A stretch of DNA of 48,722 nt from JBCCTX01 sp964468435 (GTDB taxonomy: Bacteria; Bacteroidota; Bacteroidia; J057): the NCBI GenBank assembly GCA_964468435.1, contig CAYXVE010000041.1:1-48722 (forward strand), given 5' to 3'. Position numbers and translations under genes: made by a program. The notes under the pieces are model-generated. The model was not told the DNA's origin and did not search any database. It saw nothing but the letters and a program-made list of their open reading frames with translations. Of this stretch, positions 34,937 through 42,877 are shown piece by piece. Numbering within the stretch: the stretch's first letter is position 1; each line of letters starts with the position of its first letter.

Positions 34937-35749
34937 TCAAGTCCACACTACAGAGGAGATCAATCCCACGATATTATTTTCGCGGTCTAGGCCTACGACA
35001 AATACTGGATGTACAGGATCTACACCATCCTGATCCAGTCCTTGGATGATCACGTGTATGCTTCTTAATGCACGCTGCATCAGGTTGACTAATGTGATGG
35101 CATTTTCAATATATTCCGGATCCACTGTCTGCGTGAGGCCGATCAATCTTTTGAAGTAATCCAATGCCGGCTCAAATACTGCAATGTCTTCTGAAGGCCT
35201 GGAAGGATCCAATCCCATGGCCATTACAAAATCCCGCTCTGTCAATCTCAGTAAATTGGCTTCCCGGAAAAAAGTCTGGAAGGGTTCACTGCTTTCTGAT
35301 CCATAATCATCAAAAAGCAAGCCTTTGGAAAGTGCGCCCAATTGTTCGATCAGGGAAGCTGTACCGGAATCATCGCGAGTTTCAGCTGTGCGTTTGAGAT
35401 TCTGAGCCAGCTGTACAGCCAAAGGACCCTGAGAAGAGATGCGTTCTTCCTCTTGAAAGGATAATCTAGATGGATCTATGTCAAACTGGGTAATAATCTC
35501 TTCCTTGATATAGGCTATAACCCGTTTTATGTCTTTGTAGGTAACCCTGGCACCGGGGGTTTCATCCAGTCTATCTACGTATCTGTACAAGGAATCCACC
35601 AGGGATTGCTGAAATCCCTCCAGGGAGAATAACTTTTCACGGATATCCCTCCGGCTGATAATTCCATCTTCACCTGCTGCTGACACAATAATTTCAGCAG
35701 CTTCATCCAGGGTGTCAAGGATTTGCTGTAGTGAGATGGATGTTTGCAT
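34937..35749 (-). CDS. Two-part protein with nuclease A inhibitor-like C-terminal half
   Basis: A 270-residue soluble protein. Residues 1-110 form a helical region with an EF-hand-like stretch (SAAGEDGIISRRDIREKLF). From about residue 145 the sequence resembles NuiA-type nuclease A inhibitors: GLLFDDYGSESSEPFQTFF corresponds to their GLLxxSExDxPFExF opening, and HVIIQGLDQ then VDPVHPVFVVGLDRENNIVGLISSVVW to the closing strands. NuiA inhibits a non-specific nuclease in cyanobacteria; fusion to another domain and position beside MoaD and XdhC genes are unusual. The function here is not known. The M28 peptidase lies 18 bases upstream on the same strand. Confidence 0.6.
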   Translation of the reverse strand: MQTSISLQQILDTLDEAAEIIVSAAGEDGIISRRDIREKLFSLEGFQQSLVDSLYRYVDRLDETPGARVTYKDIKRVIAYIKEEIITQFDIDPSRLSFQEEERISSQGPLAVQLAQNLKRTAETRDDSGTASLIEQLGALSKGLLFDDYGSESSEPFQTFFREANLLRLTERDFVMAMGLDPSRPSEDIAVFEPALDYFKRLIGLTQTVDPEYIENAITLVNLMQRALRSIHVIIQGLDQDGVDPVHPVFVVGLDRENNIVGLISSVVWT

Positions 35750-35767
35750 ATTAAGGGGATGTACTAG

Positions 35768-37003
35768 CTAGAATGTTACTTCTTTTTCCAGTTTTTCTTC
35801 GCCTCTCATGACAACAATGGTCACCGTATCGCCACTTTCATATTGACTGAGTGCATCCATATAGGTGTAGATATCGGTTACCTCGTACTCACCTATCTTG
35901 ATCACTATGTCTCCATCTTCCAGGCCTCCTTGAGCAGCAGGACGATCATCCAATACGGCATCGATACGCATACCATCACCCTCGTGTACATAATCAGGCA
36001 TCACTCCCAGTGATACTTTAAAGCGGGATACCTGACGGTTTTCAGATTCGTTTTTGGTCTTGGAAAATTCGAGTGGGGTCAGACCATCTACCTTTTCAAT
36101 CAATGTGAGGATAAAGTCACCCACTTCCCTTACGCCCTGGAAGTTGACCAGGTGGCTGTCGTCTTCGGGTTTATGATAGTCTGTATGTTGACCTGTGAAA
36201 AAATGCAGTACGGGGATATCTTTGAGGTAAAATGAAGTGTGATCAGAGGGACCTACACCCGATTGTGTTGTTTTAGGACTAATGTCTGCCACTTCAATGG
36301 ACTGTATAGCTTTTTCCCATGCAGGGGAGGTTCCCGCACCATTGATTACTAATACCTTGTCTTCGTTCAGTCTGCCTACCATGTCCATATTCAGCATATA
36401 GTTGACCTGTTTGAGTTGAAGCCAGGGATTGTTGACAAAATACTTGGAACCATATAATCCCATCTCTTCGGCGGAAAAAGCGATAAAGAGATAATTATTA
36501 TTTTTGGCTTCCGACTCAGTGAGCTGTTCAGCGAGGTAGAGCATGGCTGCAATACCGCTGGCATTATCATCTGCGCCGTTGTGTATAGCTTTTTCTCCCA
36601 CATGTCTGGACCCAAATTCTCCGTAACCCAGGTGATCGTAGTGAGCCCCGATGATCACTGTATGATCTGAGCCATTGTGCAGGTAGCCCAGTACATTTTT
36701 AGCAGTGCGTTCTTCCCCACTTCCTGGTGCAGCATGTGGATTGGTGCTGAAAGTAAAAACAAATGACTGATACCAGGAATCACCTTCATACACAGGGGTG
36801 AGTCCTATTTCTTCGAAGCGTGAAGCAATATATTCCGCAGCAAGTGTCTCACCCATGGTACCGGGTTCTCTCCCCTGAAGAACATCCGAAGCCAGGTAAA
36901 TGATGTCTACCTGTACCTCCTGAGTTAATCGGTCTATCGTCTGGGCATAACAGAAATCTATGGATAATAGGGTAGCTAATGTATATAGAAATATTTTTCG
37001 CAT
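35768..37003 (-). CDS. Secreted M28-family metallopeptidase with C-terminal PDZ domain
   Basis: A 411-residue exported aminopeptidase-type enzyme. I chose ATG 37003 because it gives a clean signal peptide (MRKIFLYTLATLL...CYAQ). A PA-like insert precedes the zinc site: IIGAHYDHLGYG, GADDNASGIAAML and FIAFSAEEMGLYGS supply His, Asp and Glu ligands; a further Asp is in LNMDMVGRL and a His in SDHTSFYLKDIPVLHFFTGQ. The PDZ domain is at about residues 325-410 (IDAVLDDRPAAQGGLEDGDIVIKIG). It is the first gene of a minus-strand set that includes the NuiA-like, MoaD-like and XdhC genes; a shared function is not evident. Confidence 0.9.
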   Translation of the reverse strand: MRKIFLYTLATLLSIDFCYAQTIDRLTQEVQVDIIYLASDVLQGREPGTMGETLAAEYIASRFEEIGLTPVYEGDSWYQSFVFTFSTNPHAAPGSGEERTAKNVLGYLHNGSDHTVIIGAHYDHLGYGEFGSRHVGEKAIHNGADDNASGIAAMLYLAEQLTESEAKNNNYLFIAFSAEEMGLYGSKYFVNNPWLQLKQVNYMLNMDMVGRLNEDKVLVINGAGTSPAWEKAIQSIEVADISPKTTQSGVGPSDHTSFYLKDIPVLHFFTGQHTDYHKPEDDSHLVNFQGVREVGDFILTLIEKVDGLTPLEFSKTKNESENRQVSRFKVSLGVMPDYVHEGDGMRIDAVLDDRPAAQGGLEDGDIVIKIGEYEVTDIYTYMDALSQYESGDTVTIVVMRGEEKLEKEVTF

Positions 37004-37105
37004 GTTAACTAGTTTATGAAATAACAAATATACACAAAAGAGGTTATCAATAGATTACAGATTTTTTGATGAAAAAGCACTGAGTACACTCTATGATGCT
37101 AAAAA

Positions 37106-37507
37106 CTAGCTTGAAGAAGTAACCTTACAAGGTTGATTTTTAAGCTTTTTCCAATTGATCCAATGGGCAACTGCAATGCATATTCCACCCATTGCGTTGA
37201 TCTTATGTAGATGGATTTCATCTAAAAGTAAATGGCCGCTGAGCATCATGATAAATCCTGAAAGCATAATAATGATCGGAATAGGATCTCTATGTCTTTT
37301 GAGGTAGCTGCTAAGCAGCGAAATAGAGGCAATAATGATGGCAAGCAGGATCATAATCACTTCAAACCAGTGATTGTGTGTGATCAACTTACCGCTTAAT
37401 GCAGATAGTGTTGCCAGAACGGGTAGCAAAGCACAATGCACGGCACATAACATAGAGGTAGTTATTCCCCAAAAATCCCAGTTCCATCTAATCCATTTCG
37501 ATTTCAT
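37106..37507 (-). CDS. MerC-domain membrane protein
   Basis: A 133-residue inner-membrane protein of the MerC family with about four hydrophobic segments. The cysteine pair lies in the first helix, TSMLCAVHCALLPVLATL. The ATG at 37507 (MKSKWIRWNWDFWG) starts the family-like part; the longer frame from 37585 crosses the likely promoter and operator. MerC proteins carry mercuric ion in mercury operons, but the chromosomal Bacteroidota members are commonly found with Fur/Zur-type regulation and are not proven mercury carriers. A palindrome upstream supports metal control. The gene is divergent from the PAS gene. Confidence 0.8.
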   Translation of the reverse strand: MKSKWIRWNWDFWGITTSMLCAVHCALLPVLATLSALSGKLITHNHWFEVIMILLAIIIASISLLSSYLKRHRDPIPIIIMLSGFIMMLSGHLLLDEIHLHKINAMGGICIAVAHWINWKKLKNQPCKVTSSS

Positions 37508-37569
37508 CACAAATAGTTTGTAATCTTTGTTAGAGCATATACAATGCAATTTAGTAATTATTCTTTTAA

Positions 37570-37590
37570 TGCAATGAAGTTGCAAAAGTA
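37570..37590 (-). promoter_or_regulatory. Palindromic operator and overlapping promoter element of the MerC gene
   Basis: TGCAATGAAGTTGCA at 37570-37584 is an inverted repeat (TGCAA, 5-base spacer, TTGCA). Read on the minus strand, TACTTTTG at 37590-37583 matches the Bacteroidota -7 consensus TAnnTTTG and overlaps the repeat by two bases, about 75 bases before the start. The layout suits repression by a Fur/Zur-type regulator; assignment is inferred. Confidence 0.45.
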
Positions 37591-37723
37591 ATTTTTTAAA
37601 ATAGCTTATTTCCTAAATTGATAAATCAGGATTATTTTTGTAATTTTATTTTAAATATATCAATAATTTTAGGATATAATTTTAAAATTCTTACACAAAA
37701 ACCCCATTTTGTTGGAAAATTTT

Positions 37724-38236
37724 ATGAAACTTGAACGAAAAACTTATTTATTCCCCCTACTTTGTTGGGACGTAGCGTATGGATATAAACCATTTTTTTG
37801 GGGGCCGCAAAGAGATTTGCAGACTCTAGAGGCAATGCAAATTGAAAAATCCTGGAATACTGATATAGATTTTAAAGAAATGCTCGGGCACTATGAGGCA
37901 ATCATTGTTACTTCACTCAAACAAAATATAGAGTGGGTAAGTACAGGATTTCAGAGCATGACAGGTTATGCATCGATTGAAGTTATCGGAAAGAGTCCAG
38001 GTTTTCTTCAAGGGAAAAAACCTAAGGAGACTGCTAATACGCGCAAGATCAGAGAGGCATTACGGGATGTCAAACCTGTACATGCTGAAGTGCTGAACTA
38101 CCGTAAGAGTGGTGAACCTTATATCTGTAAGCTGGATATTCATCCCCTTTTCGATAAAAATCAAGAACTGGTCAATTTTATCGCTTTTGAGAATGAGTCC
38201 AAACCTGCACAGGTGAGGAGGCCATATAAGGTATAA
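37724..38236 (+). CDS. PAS-domain protein, LOV-like but without the photoactive cysteine
   Basis: A 170-residue protein (ATG 37724; the longer frame begins with a TTG) with a single PAS domain at about residues 55-160: EWVSTGFQSMTGYASIEVIGKSPGFLQGKK and the C-terminal sheet YICKLDIHPLFDKNQELVNFIAFENE. The FLQG segment and its spacing resemble LOV domains, where GxNCRFLQG binds flavin through its cysteine; here the motif is GKSPGFLQG, so the adduct-forming cysteine and the following arginine are absent. There is no attached kinase, cyclase or DNA-binding domain. It lies 46 bases before ravA on the same strand. Confidence 0.75.
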   Translation: MKLERKTYLFPLLCWDVAYGYKPFFWGPQRDLQTLEAMQIEKSWNTDIDFKEMLGHYEAIIVTSLKQNIEWVSTGFQSMTGYASIEVIGKSPGFLQGKKPKETANTRKIREALRDVKPVHAEVLNYRKSGEPYICKLDIHPLFDKNQELVNFIAFENESKPAQVRRPYKV

Positions 38237-38282
38237 TCAAAACTCATACAACAAAACGACAAGATCGTCGGTTTGATGGTTG

Positions 38283-39863
38283 ATGAGTAATGTAAGTCAA
38301 TCCATAGACCGTATGAGTTTATCCCTACGCTCTAGAGTCGCTAATTTGGCAAGCGCTTTGTGTACAGGACTTTACGAGCGGGAGTTGCCTATGAACCTCG
38401 CGCTACTAGCAGCGCTTTCTGGGGAAAGTATTTTTTTACTGGGGCCTCCAGGAGTAGCTAAGAGCCTGATAGCGCGTCGCCTCAAATATGCTTTTGAAGA
38501 TGGTACTGCTTTTGAGTACCTTATGAGCAAATTCAGTACTCCCGACGAAATTTTTGGTCCGGTATCCATCAAGAAGTTGAAGGAGGAAGATCGATATGAA
38601 CGATTAACAGACCGCTATCTTCCTGGATCTAATATTGTATTTCTTGACGAAATTTGGAAGGCAGGTCCAGCCATTCAAAATGCACTGCTCACTATCCTCA
38701 ATGAGAAGATTTACCGCAACGGAGAAGTTGATATATCTGTTGATATTAAGGTCATTATCACCGCTTCCAACGAACTACCTTCAGGACGAGAAAGCCAACA
38801 ACCGCTCTGGGATCGCCTTTTGATCAGATATCATATGACAGGAGTCAGAGAAAATCGCAACTTCCTCAAAATGATCACTGATACACAGGATGTATACGAT
38901 GATCCGGTAGCTGAAGAATTAAAAATTTCCAACAAAGAACTTGACGAGTGGGATCAACAAATCAATGCTGTAGAAGTACCTCCTGAAGTGCTAAATACCA
39001 TACAGGTGATACGCCATAAGATTGATCAATACAATGAAAAACCCAATAGGGAAACAGATCCCATCCGGGTGTATGACCGGCGCTGGAAGAAACTGATACG
39101 TTTATTGCGCACTTCGGCCTTTCTCAATGGTCGTAAACATGTAGATCTCATGGATTGCTTCCTAAGTGTGCATTGTTTGTGGAGCCATCCCGATCAACTG
39201 GATGTACTCAAAGAGATTGTTAGTGAGACGATCCGCAAGCACGGATACACACTCGCTGTTAGTCTTAATCAGCTTCGCAAAGAGATTGAAGCGTTTGACA
39301 GGGAAGTAGATGAAGAGACCAGGATCAAAAATATCATTGCAGAGGATAAACTCATGGTCGTACAGGAGGAATATTATCAGTTTGTCCTGGAGAATAAACC
39401 TTTTCAAGGCGATCTGATCAAAATCACCGAATTCAACAAACTCGATCACAATGACTATCAGGTCATCAACATATATGATGAGTCGCTGACCTTACGCCAT
39501 CGCCTGAAAGCCAAAAAGAGTGAAAAAGAGCATGCCCTCGATATCATGTACAATTCAGTAACGACTACCTACGATCTGAAAACAGCTAAGAAAGAACGCA
39601 AAGAAGTCATTTACAAAAAACCGCATCATCTAGTCGAAAAACACTGGAACGATCTATTCGACCAGCTAAATGAATATATCAAGAAGCAGCAACGCAGACT
39701 GAATGAAGACGCACCATTGGAGGTTCAGTATCTCCGGAAAAATCTGTTTGTCAAGGCTGAACTGAGTGAAGTCATCCTGGCCAATATGAAAGAGGTGGCA
39801 GCAGCATTGGATGATCTACAGCTAAAGCTAGAGAAAATCCAGTATGCATATACAAGTTTGTAG
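38283..39863 (+). CDS. ravA: RavA-type MoxR AAA+ ATPase
   Basis: A 526-residue MoxR-family ATPase of the RavA branch. Walker A LLGPPGVAKS (52-61), Walker B VFLDE (119-123) in NIVFLDEIWKAGPAIQNALL, sensor 1 IITASNELP and the arginine-containing LWDRLLIRY are all intact. The RavA-specific FEYLMSKFSTPDEIFGPVSI is present. The C-terminal third contains the LARA-like and triple-helix region. It is followed by a VWA gene (viaA), the standard partner. In enterobacteria RavA-ViaA modulates respiratory complexes and aminoglycoside response. Start ATG at 38283; a TTG directly precedes it. Confidence 0.9.
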   Translation: MSNVSQSIDRMSLSLRSRVANLASALCTGLYERELPMNLALLAALSGESIFLLGPPGVAKSLIARRLKYAFEDGTAFEYLMSKFSTPDEIFGPVSIKKLKEEDRYERLTDRYLPGSNIVFLDEIWKAGPAIQNALLTILNEKIYRNGEVDISVDIKVIITASNELPSGRESQQPLWDRLLIRYHMTGVRENRNFLKMITDTQDVYDDPVAEELKISNKELDEWDQQINAVEVPPEVLNTIQVIRHKIDQYNEKPNRETDPIRVYDRRWKKLIRLLRTSAFLNGRKHVDLMDCFLSVHCLWSHPDQLDVLKEIVSETIRKHGYTLAVSLNQLRKEIEAFDREVDEETRIKNIIAEDKLMVVQEEYYQFVLENKPFQGDLIKITEFNKLDHNDYQVINIYDESLTLRHRLKAKKSEKEHALDIMYNSVTTTYDLKTAKKERKEVIYKKPHHLVEKHWNDLFDQLNEYIKKQQRRLNEDAPLEVQYLRKNLFVKAELSEVILANMKEVAAALDDLQLKLEKIQYAYTSL

Positions 39864-39865
39864 AT

Positions 39866-39970
39866 GTAGATGCGACTGAGCTAATGGATTAGGAACTAAT
39901 AGAGTAGGAGCAAGTAGGTAGACGCAGATAGGACTGAACTAACGGATGGGAACTGATAGAATAAGAACTG
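39866..39970. repeat. Degenerate tandem repeat between ravA and viaA
   Basis: Two imperfect copies of about 46-52 bases (39866-39911 and 39918-39969), each with the order GTAGAyGC, ACTGArCTAAyGGAT, GGAACTrATAGA. They lie in the 131-base spacer and have many in-frame stops, so they are non-coding. Confidence 0.55.
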
Positions 39971-39994
39971 ATTGGTGATAAATGAATGAATTAA

Positions 39995-41626
39995 GTGAAA
40001 AATTATCAGGAACAACTGGAAGAGGAATTTGAGCGATTTATTGAGTTTGGGACAATCCTGGACCGGAAAACGCGGCAGTATCTGGTGCAATACCTTCGCG
40101 CTAAGTATGATTCTGATCGTATATTTCCTGATGATCTCAAATCCACCTATTACAACTATCTCTGCAAAGCGCTGGATCGGATCTTTGACAGCGAGGAACT
40201 TACGGAATTGCTGCGGAAGAAGCCTGTGCTTGCCAAACAGGTATCTACTGATACACTTCACTGGATCAAGAAAGCCTACCGGGACATACAGGCTAAAAAT
40301 CCTTATGAGCAGGAAACTGAACGTCTTGAAGCCTACAATGTGATGCCTGTAGTCCGCTGGGTGAGTAACTGGTATGCTGTTGCGGATTATCTAAAAGGGG
40401 TCTATGAGCGGGAAGAAATAGATACTGGCTTCTATGCACAAAAATTTAAGGAGATTATCCAAAACCGGCCTTATGAGGATATTCCCAATGAAGATCGCAT
40501 GGAGATACGACGTGTCTCGCAGGACCTTTTGGCACAGTGGGATGCACTGATGCAGGCTAAATTACTGGAATACCAGCTCAAAAAACTGGAAGAGTCTCAG
40601 GAATCCTTCAAAGAATTGCTGGAGGCCAAGGTTGATGAATACCAGAAATTATTCAACATACTATCTCCTTTTGCTGAATACACCGGCAAGTACTGGGATA
40701 TGTCCCGTGCATTATGGAAGGATACCAGTTTTGATGTACTCAAACAATATGACGATTTGCTGGCTAGCGAGGAATCAATCCGCAAACTGGCGGATATGTT
40801 GGGAAAAATGCGCGAAGCTGAAATAGAGACGGAGGAAGAGGAAATTGAACGTGTTATCGTAAAAAAGCAATGGCATGAGGATAATATGCTGAAATCCGAA
40901 ATTGTAGGCGTACATGAAAGTGATGATATCAACAATCTGCTGAGTTCGGAAATTGCGTTGTTGTCAGATCCGGTTACAGAAACCGCTTTTCTGAAAAAAT
41001 TTGCCGACAAGGAACTACTCACCTTTCAATACCTGGATAAACATCTGGTGACCAGTGAGCATCACTACACGGAGGTTGATCAGCGGGTGAAACAGAAAGA
41101 CAAGGGGCCTTTTATCATTTGTGTAGATACGAGCGACTCCATGTCGGGAACACCCGAGCAGATCGCCAAAGTGCTTTGCTTTGCCATTCTGAAGATGGCT
41201 GCCAAAGAAAACCGCAGGGCTTACCTTATCAATTTTTCTGTGGGGATCAAGACCATTGATCTTTACAATATTGCGGATTCCCTGGAAGCCATTGCAGCTT
41301 TCCTTCGAATGTCATTCAGTGCGGGGACGGATATTTCGTTGGCACTGTATGAAGTTTTCCGTCAGTTGGAGGGAGAAAACTATCGCGACGCAGACGTGCT
41401 GGTCATCTCAGACTTCATCATGTACAAGCTCGATGGCGACATCACTTCCCGAATCAAATACCATCAGCAGAATGGCAATACCCAATTTCACAGCCTCATC
41501 CTCAATAATGATCCCAATGCGGAGGTCGTCAGCCATTTCAATAACGTATGGCTGTACGATCCAGAAAAAAAGGGAATCATACGTAATCTGGCAGGTAACT
41601 TGAGGGATATCAGGGATAGGGAATAG
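39995..41626 (+). CDS. viaA: ViaA-type VWA-domain protein
   Basis: A 543-residue partner of RavA. The N-terminal 330 residues are charged and helical. The VWA domain is C-terminal, with an intact MIDAS: Asp378 in IICVDTSDSMSGTPEQ, Thr in AGTDISLAL and Asp in VLVISDFIMYKL. Translation begins at GTG 39995, since the ATG at 39986 in the same frame is followed at once by a stop. The 131-base spacer from ravA holds a degenerate repeat, so coupling is looser than in enterobacteria. The end ...IRNLAGNLRDI matches the family. Confidence 0.88.
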   Translation: MKNYQEQLEEEFERFIEFGTILDRKTRQYLVQYLRAKYDSDRIFPDDLKSTYYNYLCKALDRIFDSEELTELLRKKPVLAKQVSTDTLHWIKKAYRDIQAKNPYEQETERLEAYNVMPVVRWVSNWYAVADYLKGVYEREEIDTGFYAQKFKEIIQNRPYEDIPNEDRMEIRRVSQDLLAQWDALMQAKLLEYQLKKLEESQESFKELLEAKVDEYQKLFNILSPFAEYTGKYWDMSRALWKDTSFDVLKQYDDLLASEESIRKLADMLGKMREAEIETEEEEIERVIVKKQWHEDNMLKSEIVGVHESDDINNLLSSEIALLSDPVTETAFLKKFADKELLTFQYLDKHLVTSEHHYTEVDQRVKQKDKGPFIICVDTSDSMSGTPEQIAKVLCFAILKMAAKENRRAYLINFSVGIKTIDLYNIADSLEAIAAFLRMSFSAGTDISLALYEVFRQLEGENYRDADVLVISDFIMYKLDGDITSRIKYHQQNGNTQFHSLILNNDPNAEVVSHFNNVWLYDPEKKGIIRNLAGNLRDIRDRE

Positions 41627-41698
41627 GGGAGATTGGGTCATTGCTGAAATGTGACATTGTGAATCCGTGTAAATCTGCCTGTCCCGACACTTATTATT

Positions 41699-42115
41699 TC
41701 AGACTGTCGGGGTGTAACCCGTAGCATAGTTAGTTTCCGTGCCCAATTCATAGACATTGAACATGCTGGGAACTTTTGCATTATCCCCCTCCTGCTGAAG
41801 CAGATGCTATTTTTCCCCATCAAAAAAACCTCCCGCCAATAGAAATAAACTAACTGGCAATCCAGCTACAATATAATTCTCGTATCTAAGATAGTCCCAA
41901 CCACGGGTAGCATCACCAGAGGTGTTCTGAACGTAGGGCGGGATTTCAGTAGCTCCATCCGGTATAGAGGGGGGAGTCTGGGAAGGAGTAAGATCTTTTT
42001 CAGATTTTTTTTTACAGGCAGCCATCATGAATACAGCAATAGCAGATAACAGAAACAGCAATTTGAATACGATTGTAAAAATTTTGCTTAGTTCTTTTTT
42101 CCTAAGATATACCAA
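41699..42115 (-). pseudogene. Truncated cytochrome-type lipoprotein gene
   Basis: The frame opens (TTG 42115; no upstream in-frame ATG) with a lipoprotein signal ending at the lipobox cysteine in FMMAACKKKSEKD. It continues TSGDATRGWDYLRYENYIVAG then LPVSLFLLAGG. An in-frame TAG at 41807-41809 follows FFDGEK, but the same frame goes on HLLQQEGDNAKVPSMFNVYE to a TGA at 41699-41701. From memory, Bacteroidota lipoproteins of a cytochrome c-like family have this same order (GDxxxGxxYLxxGDYxxSGxPxxLF, LNRxGDNAxVPxxFN), followed by a CxxCH haem site that is missing here. So this is the start of a larger gene, cut off and carrying a nonsense codon. The region to 41627 holds no further coding sequence. 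Confidence 0.5.
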
Positions 42116-42170
42116 ATGCTCTGTAGGTTTATCACCGATTAGGTAATTATATACACAGTATTACATAAAA

Positions 42171-42671
42171 ATGAATTCTCTGGAAAAGATGAACGGGATA
42201 TTATATTTTAATTTAATTTACGCAGCATTGAACAAGACTGTCAACATATATGCTACATTCTTCCTATTGCTGGTGTATCTCACCAGTACCAATCGCTATA
42301 ATCTGTGGCAATTGGCTCACTTGACCAGCCATCAGCTTGAATATATTATTTCGCAACAGCTTTCTCATTCTTCTGTGCATCATACCCTATTTTTCCACAC
42401 CCATCCGCATACACCTGAACATAGTAGATCTGGTCATCATCATTATGCACTGGAATTACTGATGAAAGCCTGGGATATATTGGATCACTTATCTGACGAG
42501 CAATTGATCCGTACAGGTAAATTTTCACCGGTTGCCTTTCACATCATAGTTCAATCTTACAGAAAAGAGATAATTGGAGGTCAATCTGGTCAGATCTGCA
42601 GTTTGTATCGCTTCGCTGTGATTGAATTTATGGCATTGATTCCCGATCCACCGCCGTGGACAGATGATTGA
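42171..42671 (+). CDS. Histidine-rich membrane-associated protein
   Basis: A 166-residue protein not assigned to a named family. One hydrophobic segment (NIYATFFLLLVYLTS, about residues 25-39) is followed by a histidine cluster with ten His between residues 66 and 91 (HSSVHHTLFFHTHPHTPEHS, HHHY). The C-terminal 70 residues look folded. The His cluster suggests binding of zinc, copper, nickel or cobalt. The next genes are a TonB receptor (207 bases downstream) and an RND pump, so a metal-uptake or efflux set is plausible. Alternative starts are possible (Met7). Confidence 0.65.
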   Translation: MNSLEKMNGILYFNLIYAALNKTVNIYATFFLLLVYLTSTNRYNLWQLAHLTSHQLEYIISQQLSHSSVHHTLFFHTHPHTPEHSRSGHHHYALELLMKAWDILDHLSDEQLIRTGKFSPVAFHIIVQSYRKEIIGGQSGQICSLYRFAVIEFMALIPDPPPWTDD

Positions 42672-42699
42672 CCTATTTCCGATATTGATTGTAATGGGT

Positions 42700-42723
42700 A
42701 GAGACACCATGCATAGTGTCTCT
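42700..42723. repeat. Short palindromic element
   Basis: AGAGACAC and GTGTCTCT flank the 8-base loop CATGCATA. It is not followed by a T run. The sequence recalls a widespread bacterial palindromic repeat of the type GTAGAGAC...GTCTC, which I know from memory only. It lies between the His-rich gene and the TonB receptor. Confidence 0.5.
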
Positions 42724-42877
42724 GGCGTTAGAGCCTGTATGTTGTCTTTCGGGGACATATACCCTATCGATATCTGATTATAGCCATGTGATTTATCATA
42801 ACAATAGCATCCTATGATTAACTAGTCCATGAAACGCCTAGTTATGGGAATGATTTATTTTAAAATTGAATAAAAAA

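Noticed and set aside
37633..37640. TATTTTTG as a promoter -7 element for the PAS gene
   Set aside because: It matches TAnnTTTG, but there is no TTTG-like element at the required spacing upstream, and the region is so AT-rich that chance matches are expected.
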